DNA from: an uncultured Clostridia bacterium
GTDB lineage: Bacteria > Bacillota > Clostridia > Oscillospirales > CAG-272
Direction: 5' to 3'
DNA: 64,000 nt
Assembly: GCA_944381075.1 (NCBI GenBank)
Contig: CALWJT010000016.1
Coordinates: 48,875 to 112,874 of the forward strand
The translations under genes were made by a program, and so were the position numbers. Numbering within the stretch: position 1 is the first letter of the stretch; each line of letters opens with the position of its first letter. Shown here piece by piece: positions 36,185 through 44,990 of this stretch. Below the pieces are notes generated by a model. It made no database searches, had not been told where the DNA came from, and was given only the letters and a program-made list of their open reading frames with translations.

Positions 36185-37588
36185 ATGTATCTCAGCCTGA
36201 ATGACAGCGGAATCACCATTGAAACGCTCGCAAGATCCGCATGCGGGACCATAAGCGGGACATCCGACGGCAGCCTTACGGCCTACGGGATCAGCATCGA
36301 TTCCAGAACCACAAAAAAAGCAGACGCCTTTATCGCGTTAAAGGGGGATAAGTTCGACGGTCACGACTTTCTCTCGGACGCGGCAAAAGCAGGAGCGGTC
36401 TTTGCCGTTGTGGATCACGTTCCGGAAAACTGTCCCCTTCCCTGTGTCGTTGTGGAAAACACCACGCGCGCACTCGGAAGAATCGCCCATGCCTATAAGC
36501 AGCTTTTCCGCACCATTTCAGTCGCTGTGACCGGAAGCGTCGGAAAAACGACGACCAAGCAGTTTATTTATTCCGTTCTCGACACAAAATATAAAACGAA
36601 CGAAACCCATGGCAACTTCAACAATGAGATCGGACTTCCGCTGACGCTGTTCGGACTTACCGCCGTCCATAAGGCGCTTGTTGTGGAAATGGGAATGAAT
36701 CACCGCGGCGAGATCTCCGAGCTCTCTAAGATTGCAGAACCGGACATTTCCGTTATTACAGGCATCGGGACCGCGCATATCGAAAGTCTCGGCTCCAGAG
36801 AAAACATCCGCGATGCCAAGATGGAGATCATCGACGGCATGAAGCCGGGCGGCATTCTCATCCTCAACGGGGACGATCCTCTGCTGCGTGATGTACGAGC
36901 CGACGGCATCTGCAAGATCTATATCGGAATCGAAAATGAGGACTGCACCTACAGCGCGAAGAACATCCGCATGTTCGCGGAGCATATGTTGTTCGACATT
37001 CGCCTGCACGACGGCGAAATCATGAATAATGTGCGGGTCAACGTTATCGGACGCCACAACATCTACAACGCGCTTGTCGCCTGCGTATGCGGCATCCTGC
37101 TCGGCGTTCCGGAGGAAAAGATCCGCTATGGGCTTCTCAATTTTTCTCCTGCCGAAATGAGACAGCATATCGAAGAGAAAAACGGGATCACTGTCATCGA
37201 GGACTGCTACAACGCCAATCCGGAATCCATGTCCGCGGGCCTCGACGTCCTCTGCCATACCGCCAAAAAGAAAAAGCTTCGTCCTGTCGCCGTACTCGGC
37301 GACATGCTGGAGCTCGGACACGTATCGAAGCAGGCACATTTTGACATCGGAAACGAAGCGGCAAGAAAAGGCGTCGAGCGTCTTATCACATTTGGCAGGG
37401 CCGCGCGTGATATCGCCGAGGGCGCGCTTGCCGCAGGCATGAAGAAAGACCAGATCACCATGATCGAGGATACGGAAAACGCCGAAACTGCGGCGGAGCT
37501 TATCAAATCCATCATCGGAAAGGGAGACGCGGTGCTCTTCAAGGCAAGCCGCGCTATGGAGCTCGAGAGAGTGATCAAATTGATTTAA
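36185..37588 (+). CDS. murF: UDP-MurNAc-tripeptide-D-Ala-D-Ala ligase (MurF)
   Basis: Mur ligase of 467 residues that adds D-Ala-D-Ala to complete the pentapeptide. It has the N-terminal substrate domain (SIDSRTTKKADAFIAL), the P-loop VTGSVGKTTTKQFI, the segment THGNFNNEIGLPLT and the C-terminal DCYNANPESM. It starts 9 bases after murE with AGGATAGGATG upstream. Confidence 0.95.
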   Translation: MYLSLNDSGITIETLARSACGTISGTSDGSLTAYGISIDSRTTKKADAFIALKGDKFDGHDFLSDAAKAGAVFAVVDHVPENCPLPCVVVENTTRALGRIAHAYKQLFRTISVAVTGSVGKTTTKQFIYSVLDTKYKTNETHGNFNNEIGLPLTLFGLTAVHKALVVEMGMNHRGEISELSKIAEPDISVITGIGTAHIESLGSRENIRDAKMEIIDGMKPGGILILNGDDPLLRDVRADGICKIYIGIENEDCTYSAKNIRMFAEHMLFDIRLHDGEIMNNVRVNVIGRHNIYNALVACVCGILLGVPEEKIRYGLLNFSPAEMRQHIEEKNGITVIEDCYNANPESMSAGLDVLCHTAKKKKLRPVAVLGDMLELGHVSKQAHFDIGNEAARKGVERLITFGRAARDIAEGALAAGMKKDQITMIEDTENAETAAELIKSIIGKGDAVLFKASRAMELERVIKLI

Positions 37589-37600
37589 CGGAGAGAACAC

Positions 37601-38602
37601 ATGCTGAAGGCTTTCATTTTATCGGTTGTCGCAACCCTGCTTCTGACAGTACTCCTGTCAAAAAAATTCATCCCTGCACTGATCAGCCGAAAGATGGGCC
37701 AGCCGATCCTGGAGATCGGACCGAGATGGCACAAGTCAAAGGAGGGGACGCCCACCATGGGCGGACTTTTCTTCATTGCTGCCATTCTTATCGTGAGCAT
37801 CCTCTTTTCCTTCTTTGTTTTTCCGAAAGAAGACCTTATCCGCGTCTGGATCACATTAGGCATGGCCGCCGCCTTCGGTGCCATCGGCTTCATCGACGAC
37901 CGCGCCAAGCTTTTGAAACGCCAAAACGAAGGACTGCGCGCCTATCAGAAATTTCTTTTCCAGGTCATCGTTGCCGCGGCGTATCTCCTTCTCATGACGC
38001 TCTATGGGGATCTTGATACAGAAGTGGTCTTTCCTTTCCTCGACAAAACCATTGATCTTGGGATTGCCTATTACGGCTTCGCCATTCTTCTCATCGTAGG
38101 TGTCAACAACAGCGTCAATCTGACGGACGGCATCGACGGGCTCTGCGCTTCCGTTACCGCGGTCGTCGCTGCATTCTTCGCCGTGTGCGGCTTCCGTCTG
38201 CCGGCACTGCTTTCCGCCGGACATGGCAGCGACCTTACCCTTGCCGTTCTTGCGGGAATGACCTTCGGCGCCTGCGTCGGATTTCTTGTATATAATTGGC
38301 ATCCTGCAAGGGTTTTCATGGGGGATACCGGCTCTCTCTTCCTCGGCGGGATGGTCGCGGGCCTTGCCTTTCTCTTGGACGTTCCGCTGATTATCCTCAT
38401 CGTCGGACTCTTTTACGTCATAGAGGCGGCATCCGTCATTCTTCAGGTCGGATTCTTTAAGCTGACACATGGGAAAAGACTCTTCAAAATGGCGCCCATC
38501 CATCATCATTTTGAAAAATGCGGCTGGAGCGAGCCTGCCATCGCGGCGGCCGGAATCCTTCTTACTGCCGTGATGGGAATCTTTTCCTATTGCTTTCTGT
38601 AA
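37601..38602 (+). CDS. mraY: Phospho-MurNAc-pentapeptide transferase (MraY)
   Basis: Polytopic membrane enzyme of 333 residues that transfers phospho-MurNAc-pentapeptide to undecaprenyl phosphate, forming lipid I. About ten hydrophobic helices are visible. Family motifs include PTMGGLFF, FIDDRAK (catalytic Asp), NSVNLTDGIDGL, FMGDTGSLFLGG and MAPIHHHFE. In most clostridial dcw clusters murD comes next; here the next gene is ftsW, 51 bases downstream. Confidence 0.96.
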   Translation: MLKAFILSVVATLLLTVLLSKKFIPALISRKMGQPILEIGPRWHKSKEGTPTMGGLFFIAAILIVSILFSFFVFPKEDLIRVWITLGMAAAFGAIGFIDDRAKLLKRQNEGLRAYQKFLFQVIVAAAYLLLMTLYGDLDTEVVFPFLDKTIDLGIAYYGFAILLIVGVNNSVNLTDGIDGLCASVTAVVAAFFAVCGFRLPALLSAGHGSDLTLAVLAGMTFGACVGFLVYNWHPARVFMGDTGSLFLGGMVAGLAFLLDVPLIILIVGLFYVIEAASVILQVGFFKLTHGKRLFKMAPIHHHFEKCGWSEPAIAAAGILLTAVMGIFSYCFL

Positions 38603-38653
38603 GGAAAGCCATTACACTATATTTATAAAGAAAGATAGATAAGAGGTGCTAAG

Positions 38654-39937
38654 GTGGCAAGAATGGGTGAAAAAACAGAACAGGAAGGGCGCCGGATTCC
38701 TGCGGCGCCTGCCAAAAACAGCCATCCAGTCAAAAAATTCCTGCGTGAGCTTGTCAGCTCCGATGAGACGACGGTCTACCGCGTCCGCGGCGGCGTTGAC
38801 AAGCCCTTTTTGATTTTGGTCGTTTTGCTCGTGTGCTTCGGCTCAGTCATGGTGTCCTCCTCCGGCTATGTATACGCCAAAGCCAATATGGGAGGAGACA
38901 GCTTCTATTTTATTAAAAAGCAGCTTGTCTGGGCAGTGATCGGAATCCTTGCAATGGTCGGAATGTCCGTCGTCGACTACGGGTTCCTCAAAAAAATGAC
39001 GCTTCCGATCTTCGGCGTCAGCTATTTGCTTCTCTGGTGTGTTTTCCTGCCCGGCATCGGATCCGCCGCAAAAGGAGCAAAGCGCTGGGTAGAGCTTGGT
39101 CCGCTGCGATTCCAGCCGTCGGAGATCATGAAATTCGCTCTTGTTCTTCTTCTGGCGCTGTACATATCCAAATTTGCAGCAAAAATGAAAACCTTCAAGT
39201 ACGGGATCTTCATCCCCGCCTGTATGATCGGCCTTGTCTGTGTCACCGTCGCGCTGGAAAAGCATATGTCCGGCACCATCATTCTTTTCATCCTCGGCGC
39301 ATGTATGATCTTCATGTCGGGCGCCAGCATCAAGTGGATCGGCGGCATCGCGGGCGTTTTTGGAACGGCTGCGCTTGGCATCATTCTGTTTACCGATTAT
39401 ACCAAGGCGCGCATCGACGCATGGCTGCATCCGGAGGATTACCTGCTCGGCAAGGGCTATCAGCCCTATGAAAGCCTGCTTGCCATCGGCTCAGGCGGCC
39501 TTTTCGGCGTAGGACTTGGAAACAGCTATCAAAAGCATCTGTGGCTCCCGGAGCCTCAAAACGATTTTATCTTCGCCATTGTATGCGAGGAGCTGGGACT
39601 TATCGGCGCGCTTGCGCTGATCGCGCTTTTCGTCATGCTTATCTGGCGCGGCTTCCATATCGCAAAAAAAGCGCCGGACACCTTTTCTTCCCTGCTTGTC
39701 GCGGGACTTACGGCAAAGGTCGGCCTCCAGGCGCTGCTTAACATCGCGGTCGTCACCACCACCATTCCGACAACAGGCATCGCCCTTCCCTTTTTCAGCT
39801 ACGGCGGGACCGCACTCGTCATGCAGCTCGCGGAAATGGGCATTATTTTATCCATCTCCCGCTTCTCCTCCGGAGAACGGGTAAAAAGCGAAAACCAATC
39901 TTCGATCGACTCTATGGAAAGGAACCCTCGCGCATGA
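38654..39937 (+). CDS. ftsW: Peptidoglycan glycosyltransferase FtsW/SpoVE (SEDS family)
   Basis: Membrane glycan polymerase of 427 residues. About ten helices follow a basic cytoplasmic head of roughly 50 residues. SEDS motifs include AKRWVELGPLRFQPSEIMK, AIVCEELGLIGAL and FFSYGGTALVMQLAEMGI. It works with a class B PBP such as the one encoded upstream. Two starts are possible: GTG at 38654 (AAGAGG upstream) or ATG at 38663; they differ by three residues. The end overlaps murG by 4 bases (ATGA). Confidence 0.93.
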   Translation: MARMGEKTEQEGRRIPAAPAKNSHPVKKFLRELVSSDETTVYRVRGGVDKPFLILVVLLVCFGSVMVSSSGYVYAKANMGGDSFYFIKKQLVWAVIGILAMVGMSVVDYGFLKKMTLPIFGVSYLLLWCVFLPGIGSAAKGAKRWVELGPLRFQPSEIMKFALVLLLALYISKFAAKMKTFKYGIFIPACMIGLVCVTVALEKHMSGTIILFILGACMIFMSGASIKWIGGIAGVFGTAALGIILFTDYTKARIDAWLHPEDYLLGKGYQPYESLLAIGSGGLFGVGLGNSYQKHLWLPEPQNDFIFAIVCEELGLIGALALIALFVMLIWRGFHIAKKAPDTFSSLLVAGLTAKVGLQALLNIAVVTTTIPTTGIALPFFSYGGTALVMQLAEMGIILSISRFSSGERVKSENQSSIDSMERNPRA

Positions 39938-41079
39938 AAGTTCTTCTTGCCGGCGGCGGCACGGGCGGACACATCAATCCCGCCATCGCCATCGCCAACA
40001 CCATCAGGGATCATGATAAAAACGCGGAAATTGCCTTTATCGCAACCAAAAAAGGACTGGAAAACAAGCTGGTTTCCAACGCCGGATACCCCATCTATCA
40101 CATCGAGATGCGCGGCCTGCGCCGCAGCCTTTCTCCTGCCAATCTCAAAACCGCCTATTACTATTTCACCGCACCCCATAAGGCGAAGCGGCTGCTGCTC
40201 GAATTCGAGCCGGACATCGTGATCGGCACCGGCGGATACCTCTGCTGGCCTCTGCTGCATGCCGCCGCAAGGCTCGGGATCCCCACAGCTGTCCACGAAT
40301 CCAACGCAATCCCCGGCAAGGCGGTCAAAATGCTGGAAAAAGAGGTCGACCGCATCTATACGAATTTTCCCTCTACCGCCGACTGCCTGAAGGAAAAGGA
40401 AAAAATCCTCTGTGTCGGAAATCCGCTGATCTCTCCGCCCTCCACGGAAACAAAAGGAGACCTCAAGGCGCAGCTCGGGATTCCCGCCGGAACGCGGCAG
40501 ATCATCCTGTCCTTCGGAGGCAGTCTCGGCGCCGAACGAATCAATGAGGAAATCTTGGGACTCATGCGGAGTCTTTCAGCAAAGCATCCGGAAATTTTTC
40601 ACATCCATGCGACCGGCAAAATCGAGCATGAGGCGGCGATGACAAAAGCGGCAGAATATGGACTTGACACATGTCCGAACATTCGTCTGCTGGAATACAT
40701 CTATGACATGCCGCTTTGGGAAAGAGCGGCGGATGCGGTGATCTGCCGTGCGGGCGCCATGACCATCTCCGAGATGGCGCTGCTCGGACGCGCCTGTATC
40801 CTCATTCCCTCTCCCAACGTCGTAAACAACCACCAGTACGAAAACGCCAAGCGCCTCGCAGACGCCGGCGCCGCCATTCTGCTGGAGGAAAAATATCTGA
40901 CGCCGAACGCGTTATATGACAGTGTCTGCGACATTCTCTACAACAAGGAAACGGCGCGGCGCCTTTCAAAGGCCATCCAGTCCTTTGCCCACCCCAACTC
41001 CAAAGAGGAAATCTATGCGGACCTGCGCATGCTCGTCAGCCGCGACGTCCTCACGCTCCTCAGAAAAAAAGAAAATTAA
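39934..41079 (+). CDS. murG: UDP-GlcNAc transferase MurG
   Basis: GT-B glycosyltransferase of 381 residues, membrane-associated, that makes lipid II from lipid I. It starts KVLLAGGGTGGHINPAIAIA and has the family segment GTGGYLCWPLLHAA and, in the C-terminal half, FGGSLGAERINE and CRAGAMTISEMALLGRA. Translation is coupled to ftsW through the ATGA overlap. Confidence 0.95.
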   Translation: MKVLLAGGGTGGHINPAIAIANTIRDHDKNAEIAFIATKKGLENKLVSNAGYPIYHIEMRGLRRSLSPANLKTAYYYFTAPHKAKRLLLEFEPDIVIGTGGYLCWPLLHAAARLGIPTAVHESNAIPGKAVKMLEKEVDRIYTNFPSTADCLKEKEKILCVGNPLISPPSTETKGDLKAQLGIPAGTRQIILSFGGSLGAERINEEILGLMRSLSAKHPEIFHIHATGKIEHEAAMTKAAEYGLDTCPNIRLLEYIYDMPLWERAADAVICRAGAMTISEMALLGRACILIPSPNVVNNHQYENAKRLADAGAAILLEEKYLTPNALYDSVCDILYNKETARRLSKAIQSFAHPNSKEEIYADLRMLVSRDVLTLLRKKEN

Positions 41080-41159
41080 CAGAGGCGGACGGACAAACAC
41101 GTCCGCCTATATTAAAATTGCTGCTCTCAGCCGGGCAGCAGAAAGGCGGAAAGAAAGAC

Positions 41160-41957
41160 ATGAAAAAATCGAGTCCCGCAAGGGCCGCTGCGGTCACGGG
41201 AAAAAGTCTGCGGCGGCGCAATGCTCTCATTGTGTTTCTTTTCTGCGCCGTCACAGCACTCCTTGTCATTTTATTTTTATCCGGATGTCGAATTCAAACC
41301 GTTGTTGTCGAAAACGCCTCCGCCGTATCGGAGCAAAGCGTTCTCGAGGCGGCAGGGATCAAAGCCGGCCGACACCAATATGCGATCGACAAGTCGGAAA
41401 TCGCCGCCGACATAAAGGCCATCAGCCCCTATATCAAGAGCGTGACCGTCAAGCGGCGCCTTCCGGCGGAGCTCCATATCGTCGTTGAAGAATATGAACC
41501 GCTCTATTACACCGAATATGACGGCGCCTATTGGATCCTCTCCGATTCGCTCTTGGTGCTGGAAGTCTTCCCAGAGGAAGCCTCCGCCGCGCAAAAAGCC
41601 GTCACCCATCTGATCCTGCCCGAAATCAAGGCCTGTGAGGTCGGAAAAACGCTGACCTTCACGGATGAATCCGACGCAGCGGCCGCTCGGGAATGTCTTA
41701 CGACCTTTCAGAGCTTCTCTTTCGAGGAGCCGCTTTCCCTGCTGGATGTCTCAGAAAAATTCAACATAACGGCAGATATAGCGAACAAATATAAGCTGAT
41801 CTATGGAAACAGCGAGCGGCTGGCGGAAAAAATAGAATTCAGCCTGAGGGCGGTCCAGTACCTTTCCGAAAATATGTACGGAGCCTCCGGCACCATATAT
41901 GCGGCAAAGCCGGGAGAGGCTTCCTTTGAAATCACCGGCGTCACAAAGGAAGAGTGA
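41160..41957 (+). CDS. ftsQ: Cell division protein FtsQ/DivIB
   Basis: Bitopic divisome protein of 265 residues. After a basic head (about 1-22) there is one membrane helix (about 23-44), then a POTRA domain beginning IQTVVVENASAVSEQSVLEAAG and containing YIKSVTVKRRLPAELHIVVEEYEP. A beta domain follows. The start ATG at 41160 is chosen over one 14 codons upstream for its nearby purine-rich site. Position between murG and ftsZ fits. A hairpin at 41986-42007 lies just beyond the stop. Confidence 0.9.
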   Translation: MKKSSPARAAAVTGKSLRRRNALIVFLFCAVTALLVILFLSGCRIQTVVVENASAVSEQSVLEAAGIKAGRHQYAIDKSEIAADIKAISPYIKSVTVKRRLPAELHIVVEEYEPLYYTEYDGAYWILSDSLLVLEVFPEEASAAQKAVTHLILPEIKACEVGKTLTFTDESDAAAARECLTTFQSFSFEEPLSLLDVSEKFNITADIANKYKLIYGNSERLAEKIEFSLRAVQYLSENMYGASGTIYAAKPGEASFEITGVTKEE

Positions 41958-41985
41958 TTTCTCATTGGAATTTTTTCTATTTCGC

Positions 41986-42007
41986 CCCACTATTTGTACA
42001 ATAGGGG
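41986..42007 (+). other. Hairpin between ftsQ and ftsZ
   Basis: CTATT (41990-41994) pairs with AATAG (42000-42004), extended by C-G pairs across a bulged A. It is followed by a weak T-rich stretch. It could attenuate read-through into ftsZ, which also has its own promoter. Confidence 0.4.
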
Positions 42008-42068
42008 ATATTTTGGTCGATTTTAATAATTTTTTTTGCGTTTTTAAGAATATTTTTCAAAAAACATC

Positions 42069-42097
42069 TTGCAAATAAACAAAAAACATATTACAAT
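42069..42097 (+). promoter_or_regulatory. Promoter of ftsZ
   Basis: TTGCAA (42069-42074), 17 bases, TACAAT (42092-42097), giving a leader of about 43 bases before ftsZ. The sequence around it is strongly AT-rich. Confidence 0.7.
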
Positions 42098-42146
42098 AGT
42101 TAATGTGTACCATTATCGAGAACAATGGCAGGAGGAATATAAAAAA

Positions 42147-43316
42147 ATGGGATTTGAATTCAATTCTAACTACGACAGCGGCGTTAAGATAAAAGTTATC
42201 GGTGTCGGCGGCGGCGGCGGAAATGCTGTCAACCGCATGATTGAGTCCAACATTCAGGGCGTCGATTTCGTGACGATCAACTGTGACAAGCAGGTTCTTC
42301 TCACATCCAGCGCGCCGACCAAAATTGCAATCGGAGAAAAGATTACCAAAGGACACGGTGCCGGTTCCAATCCGGATGTCGGCAAGCAGGCGGCGGAAGA
42401 AAATATCGAGGATATTTCCAACATCATCCGCGGGTCCGACATGGTGTTCATCACGACCGGCATGGGCGGCGGCACAGGGACCGGAGCGGCGCCGATTGTC
42501 GCCAAGGTCGCCAAGGATATGGGGATCCTGACCATTGGTATTGTAACAAAGCCGTTCTCCTTCGAGGGAAGAAAGCGCATGGTTCAGGCGGAAAACGGTA
42601 TCGTCTGCCTGCGCGAATTCGTGGATTCTCTTGTCGTCATCCCGAATGAAAGACTCAAACAGATCTCCGAAAACAGGATTACACTCGCCAATGCGTTTGA
42701 ATATGCAGACGATGTGCTCCGTCACGGCGTACAGAGTATTTCCGATTTGATCAACATCCCGGGAATCGTCAATCTCGACTTTGCGGATGTATCGTCCGTC
42801 ATGCGCAACGCAGGATATGCTCACATGGGCGTCGGGACCGGAACAGGAAGAGACAAGGCCGAGGTCGCCGCAAAGATGGCCGTAACAAGCCCGCTGCTTG
42901 AGACCTCGATCTCCGGCGCTACGGGAATTCTGATCAATATCACCGCATCTCCCGACATCAGCCTTGACGAGGTAGAGACGGCGTCTTCCATGATTTCCAA
43001 CGAAGCGCATCCGGAGGCTACCATCATTTGGGGTGCGACCTTCGATAATTCTCTGGAAGATACCATCAAGGTAACGGTCATCGCCACCGGATTCAAGTCA
43101 GACGAAAACGCTTCCGGCGGAGCGGCCAAAGCGCCGGCTTCCGCGACGGCAGCGCGTCCGCAGACCGCTTCCTCTTCGTTTGCGGCAGCTTCTTCGGCCA
43201 AGCCAAGAACGGAGGAGACGCCGAAGGCATCCATCGCCTCTGACGAAAAGGAATCGCTCATTTCAGACAGCGATTTCGACGACATCATGAACATTCTGAG
43301 AAAAAACAGAAGCTAA
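42147..43316 (+). CDS. ftsZ: Cell division protein FtsZ
   Basis: Tubulin-like GTPase of 389 residues that forms the Z ring. It begins with [19 protein letters not shown]; the tubulin signature is [12 protein letters not shown] (about 104-115), and the synergy-loop region [11 protein letters not shown] is intact. A variable Ala/Ser-rich linker (about 320-370) leads to the C-terminal peptide [16 protein letters not shown], which binds partners such as FtsA or SepF. The start ATG at 42147 follows AGGAGG. ftsA is not next to it. Confidence 0.97.
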   Translation: MGFEFNSNYDSGVKIKVIGVGGGGGNAVNRMIESNIQGVDFVTINCDKQVLLTSSAPTKIAIGEKITKGHGAGSNPDVGKQAAEENIEDISNIIRGSDMVFITTGMGGGTGTGAAPIVAKVAKDMGILTIGIVTKPFSFEGRKRMVQAENGIVCLREFVDSLVVIPNERLKQISENRITLANAFEYADDVLRHGVQSISDLINIPGIVNLDFADVSSVMRNAGYAHMGVGTGTGRDKAEVAAKMAVTSPLLETSISGATGILINITASPDISLDEVETASSMISNEAHPEATIIWGATFDNSLEDTIKVTVIATGFKSDENASGGAAKAPASATAARPQTASSSFAAASSAKPRTEETPKASIASDEKESLISDSDFDDIMNILRKNRS

Positions 43317-43352
43317 GTTCATCGATTCCGATGGATGAGATACATAGCCCGG

Positions 43353-43384
43353 AAAAAGCAGATCCTTTCAAGGATCGGCTTTTT
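43353..43384 (+). terminator. Terminator after ftsZ
   Basis: AAAAAGC and GATCC pair with GGATC and GCTTTTT around a TTTCAA loop with one mismatch, then T bases. It closes the division cluster. Confidence 0.8.
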
Positions 43385-43395
43385 CTTATTTTCCA

Positions 43396-43419
43396 CTGGT
43401 TTTTGCTCACAAAAACCAG
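43396..43419. repeat. Perfect inverted repeat upstream of the LysR gene
   Basis: CTGGTTTTTG (43396-43405), loop CTCA, CAAAAACCAG (43410-43419). It lies about 42 bases before the LysR start codon, within the expected promoter region. It may be an operator for the LysR protein; a second terminator of ftsZ is an alternative, though no T-run follows. Confidence 0.5.
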
Positions 43420-43461
43420 GTATTTAAAATTATATACAGCCAATGGCTTTCGGAGAGAAAC

Positions 43462-44364
43462 ATGATGGAATATCGCACATTAAAGTATTTCCTCACGGTA
43501 GCCCATGAAGGAAATATCACTCGCGCATCGGAAATCCTGCATCTGTCGCAGCCTGCCCTTTCCCGCGCGCTGATACAGCTCGAAGATGAGCTCGGCACCA
43601 CGCTGTTCGTAAGAGGACGGCGCCATGTTACCTTGACGGATGCAGGTCTCCTTTTCCACCGCCGCGCGCAGGAGATCCTCGATCTAACGGAGAAAACGGA
43701 AAATGAATTCAAGCACAACCCTTTAGCGGTAAGCGGCGTCATTTCCATTGGAAGCGGCGAGGCGGAAACCATGCGAAGGCTTGCCGGAGCCATGCGCGTT
43801 TTCAGTGAACGATATCCCGATGTAAAATTCAATCTATATTCAAATAACGCCGATTTCATCAGAGAACGGCTGGACAAGGGACTGCTCGATATCGGTATTT
43901 TGATCGAACCTTCCGACCTCTCCAAATATGAATTTATCCGATTGAAGGATAAGGAGCGGTATGGCGCCATCGTTCCCTGCTCAAGTCCTTTGGCCGAAAA
44001 GGAATATCTGACCGCACAGGACCTCATCGGCTATAAGATATTTACCTCGGCGCGGGATTCCGTTCTCGGCGTTTCCGCTTGGTTCGGCGACGTGTATGAC
44101 AAGCTTGATATTTACGTCACCTTTAACCTCATTTATAATGCGGCAATGCTCGTAGACTGCGGACTCGGCGCAGCGCTTACCATCGAAGGCGCCGTTTCTT
44201 TATACAAAAATCCCAATATCGTTTTCAAGCCCTTTTATCCCGAATTTACCGCATCCAGCGTCCTGGTATGGAAAAAATACCAGCCCGCCTCGGCGGCTGT
44301 GATGAAATTTTTGGATTTTATCAAAGGCAGCCTTTCTGACGCTGAAACATGCGGCAGCAAATGA
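43462..44364 (+). CDS. LysR-family transcriptional regulator
   Basis: Regulator of 300 residues. The N-terminal winged helix-turn-helix (about 1-60) includes FLTVAHEGNITRASEILHLSQPALSRALIQLE. The C-terminal effector-binding domain (about 90-290) has the periplasmic-binding-protein fold typical of the family. LysR proteins usually regulate a divergent neighbour, but here the upstream gene is ftsZ on the same strand and no metabolic target is adjacent, so its regulon is unknown. Met1 and Met2 are both possible starts. Confidence 0.9.
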   Translation: MMEYRTLKYFLTVAHEGNITRASEILHLSQPALSRALIQLEDELGTTLFVRGRRHVTLTDAGLLFHRRAQEILDLTEKTENEFKHNPLAVSGVISIGSGEAETMRRLAGAMRVFSERYPDVKFNLYSNNADFIRERLDKGLLDIGILIEPSDLSKYEFIRLKDKERYGAIVPCSSPLAEKEYLTAQDLIGYKIFTSARDSVLGVSAWFGDVYDKLDIYVTFNLIYNAAMLVDCGLGAALTIEGAVSLYKNPNIVFKPFYPEFTASSVLVWKKYQPASAAVMKFLDFIKGSLSDAETCGSK

Positions 44365-44457
44365 CTTCATAAGCTCTGTCAGAGGGGAAAGGCAGCCATT
44401 TTCCGCGCCGGCCCTTTTCTCTTTTCAGACAGTACAAAGCGATTCCCTCCTTCCCCG

Positions 44458-44489
44458 CCCGTTTGCCGGAGGCGTCAGCGGCAAACGGG
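44458..44489. other. Perfect hairpin in the gap after the LysR gene
   Basis: CCCGTTTGCCG (44458-44468) and CGGCAAACGGG (44479-44489) are exact reverse complements with a 10-base loop. No T-run follows on either strand. The gap 44365-44582 has no supported gene. Confidence 0.45.
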
Positions 44490-44582
44490 ACTGAAAAGCA
44501 ATCTCCGTTTTTCTGTCCTGTTTCCTATCCGCACAGCCTGCAAGCTTACGGCTGCATGATTTCATTCGCTTTTCTGTCTCAG

Positions 44583-44625
44583 GATGCAGAAACGGGCTGA
44601 CCATAGGTCAGCCCGTTTCTGCATC
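44583..44625. terminator. Large perfect hairpin between convergent genes
   Basis: A 20-bp perfect stem (44583-44602 with 44606-44625) with a 3-base loop, 8 bases from the end of the minus-strand membrane protein gene. T-rich sequence follows only on the plus strand. It is likely the shared terminator of the convergent LysR and prfB units. Confidence 0.7.
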
Positions 44626-44633
44626 TTTGATGT

Positions 44634-44945
44634 TTATTCGTTCTCGTCTTTTTCTTCTTCTGCGTTTTCCTCATCACGGGAGAAAAGCTCGCCGTCAAGG
44701 TCGAGGTCATCTCCGTCGCAGTCGTCGCAATCACAGTCACAGTCCATACATTCGTAATCAAGGCCAGCATCCTTTTTGCAGTCATAAATGAGATACCCGC
44801 CCGCAGCGCCGCTGACGGCAGCAAGGGCGAGAAACGCGCCGGCAATGCTCTTTTTCTTGCCCAGCAGGATAAAGAACATCACAAGAGAGGTGACCGCCTG
44901 AACAATCAGCGATACCCCGACATAAAGTTTGGTTTTCTTAAACAT
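44634..44945 (-). CDS. Small acidic Cys-rich membrane protein
   Basis: Protein of 103 residues. Two hydrophobic segments (about 8-28 and 34-53) should place both ends in the cytoplasm. The tail is extremely acidic and carries a Cys-Asp cluster (YECMDCDCDCDDCDGDD), suited to metal binding, then Glu/Asp repeats to the end. I do not recognise a named family. The start ATG at 44945 follows AAAGGGG; an in-frame ATG six codons earlier lacks this spacing. It lies 45 bases after prfB and is probably co-transcribed with it. Confidence 0.7.
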   Translation of the reverse strand: MFKKTKLYVGVSLIVQAVTSLVMFFILLGKKKSIAGAFLALAAVSGAAGGYLIYDCKKDAGLDYECMDCDCDCDDCDGDDLDLDGELFSRDEENAEEEKDENE

Positions 44946-44990
44946 GGTAAAGTCCCCTTTCATAATATATTTTTGGATTTTGCTTTTATT

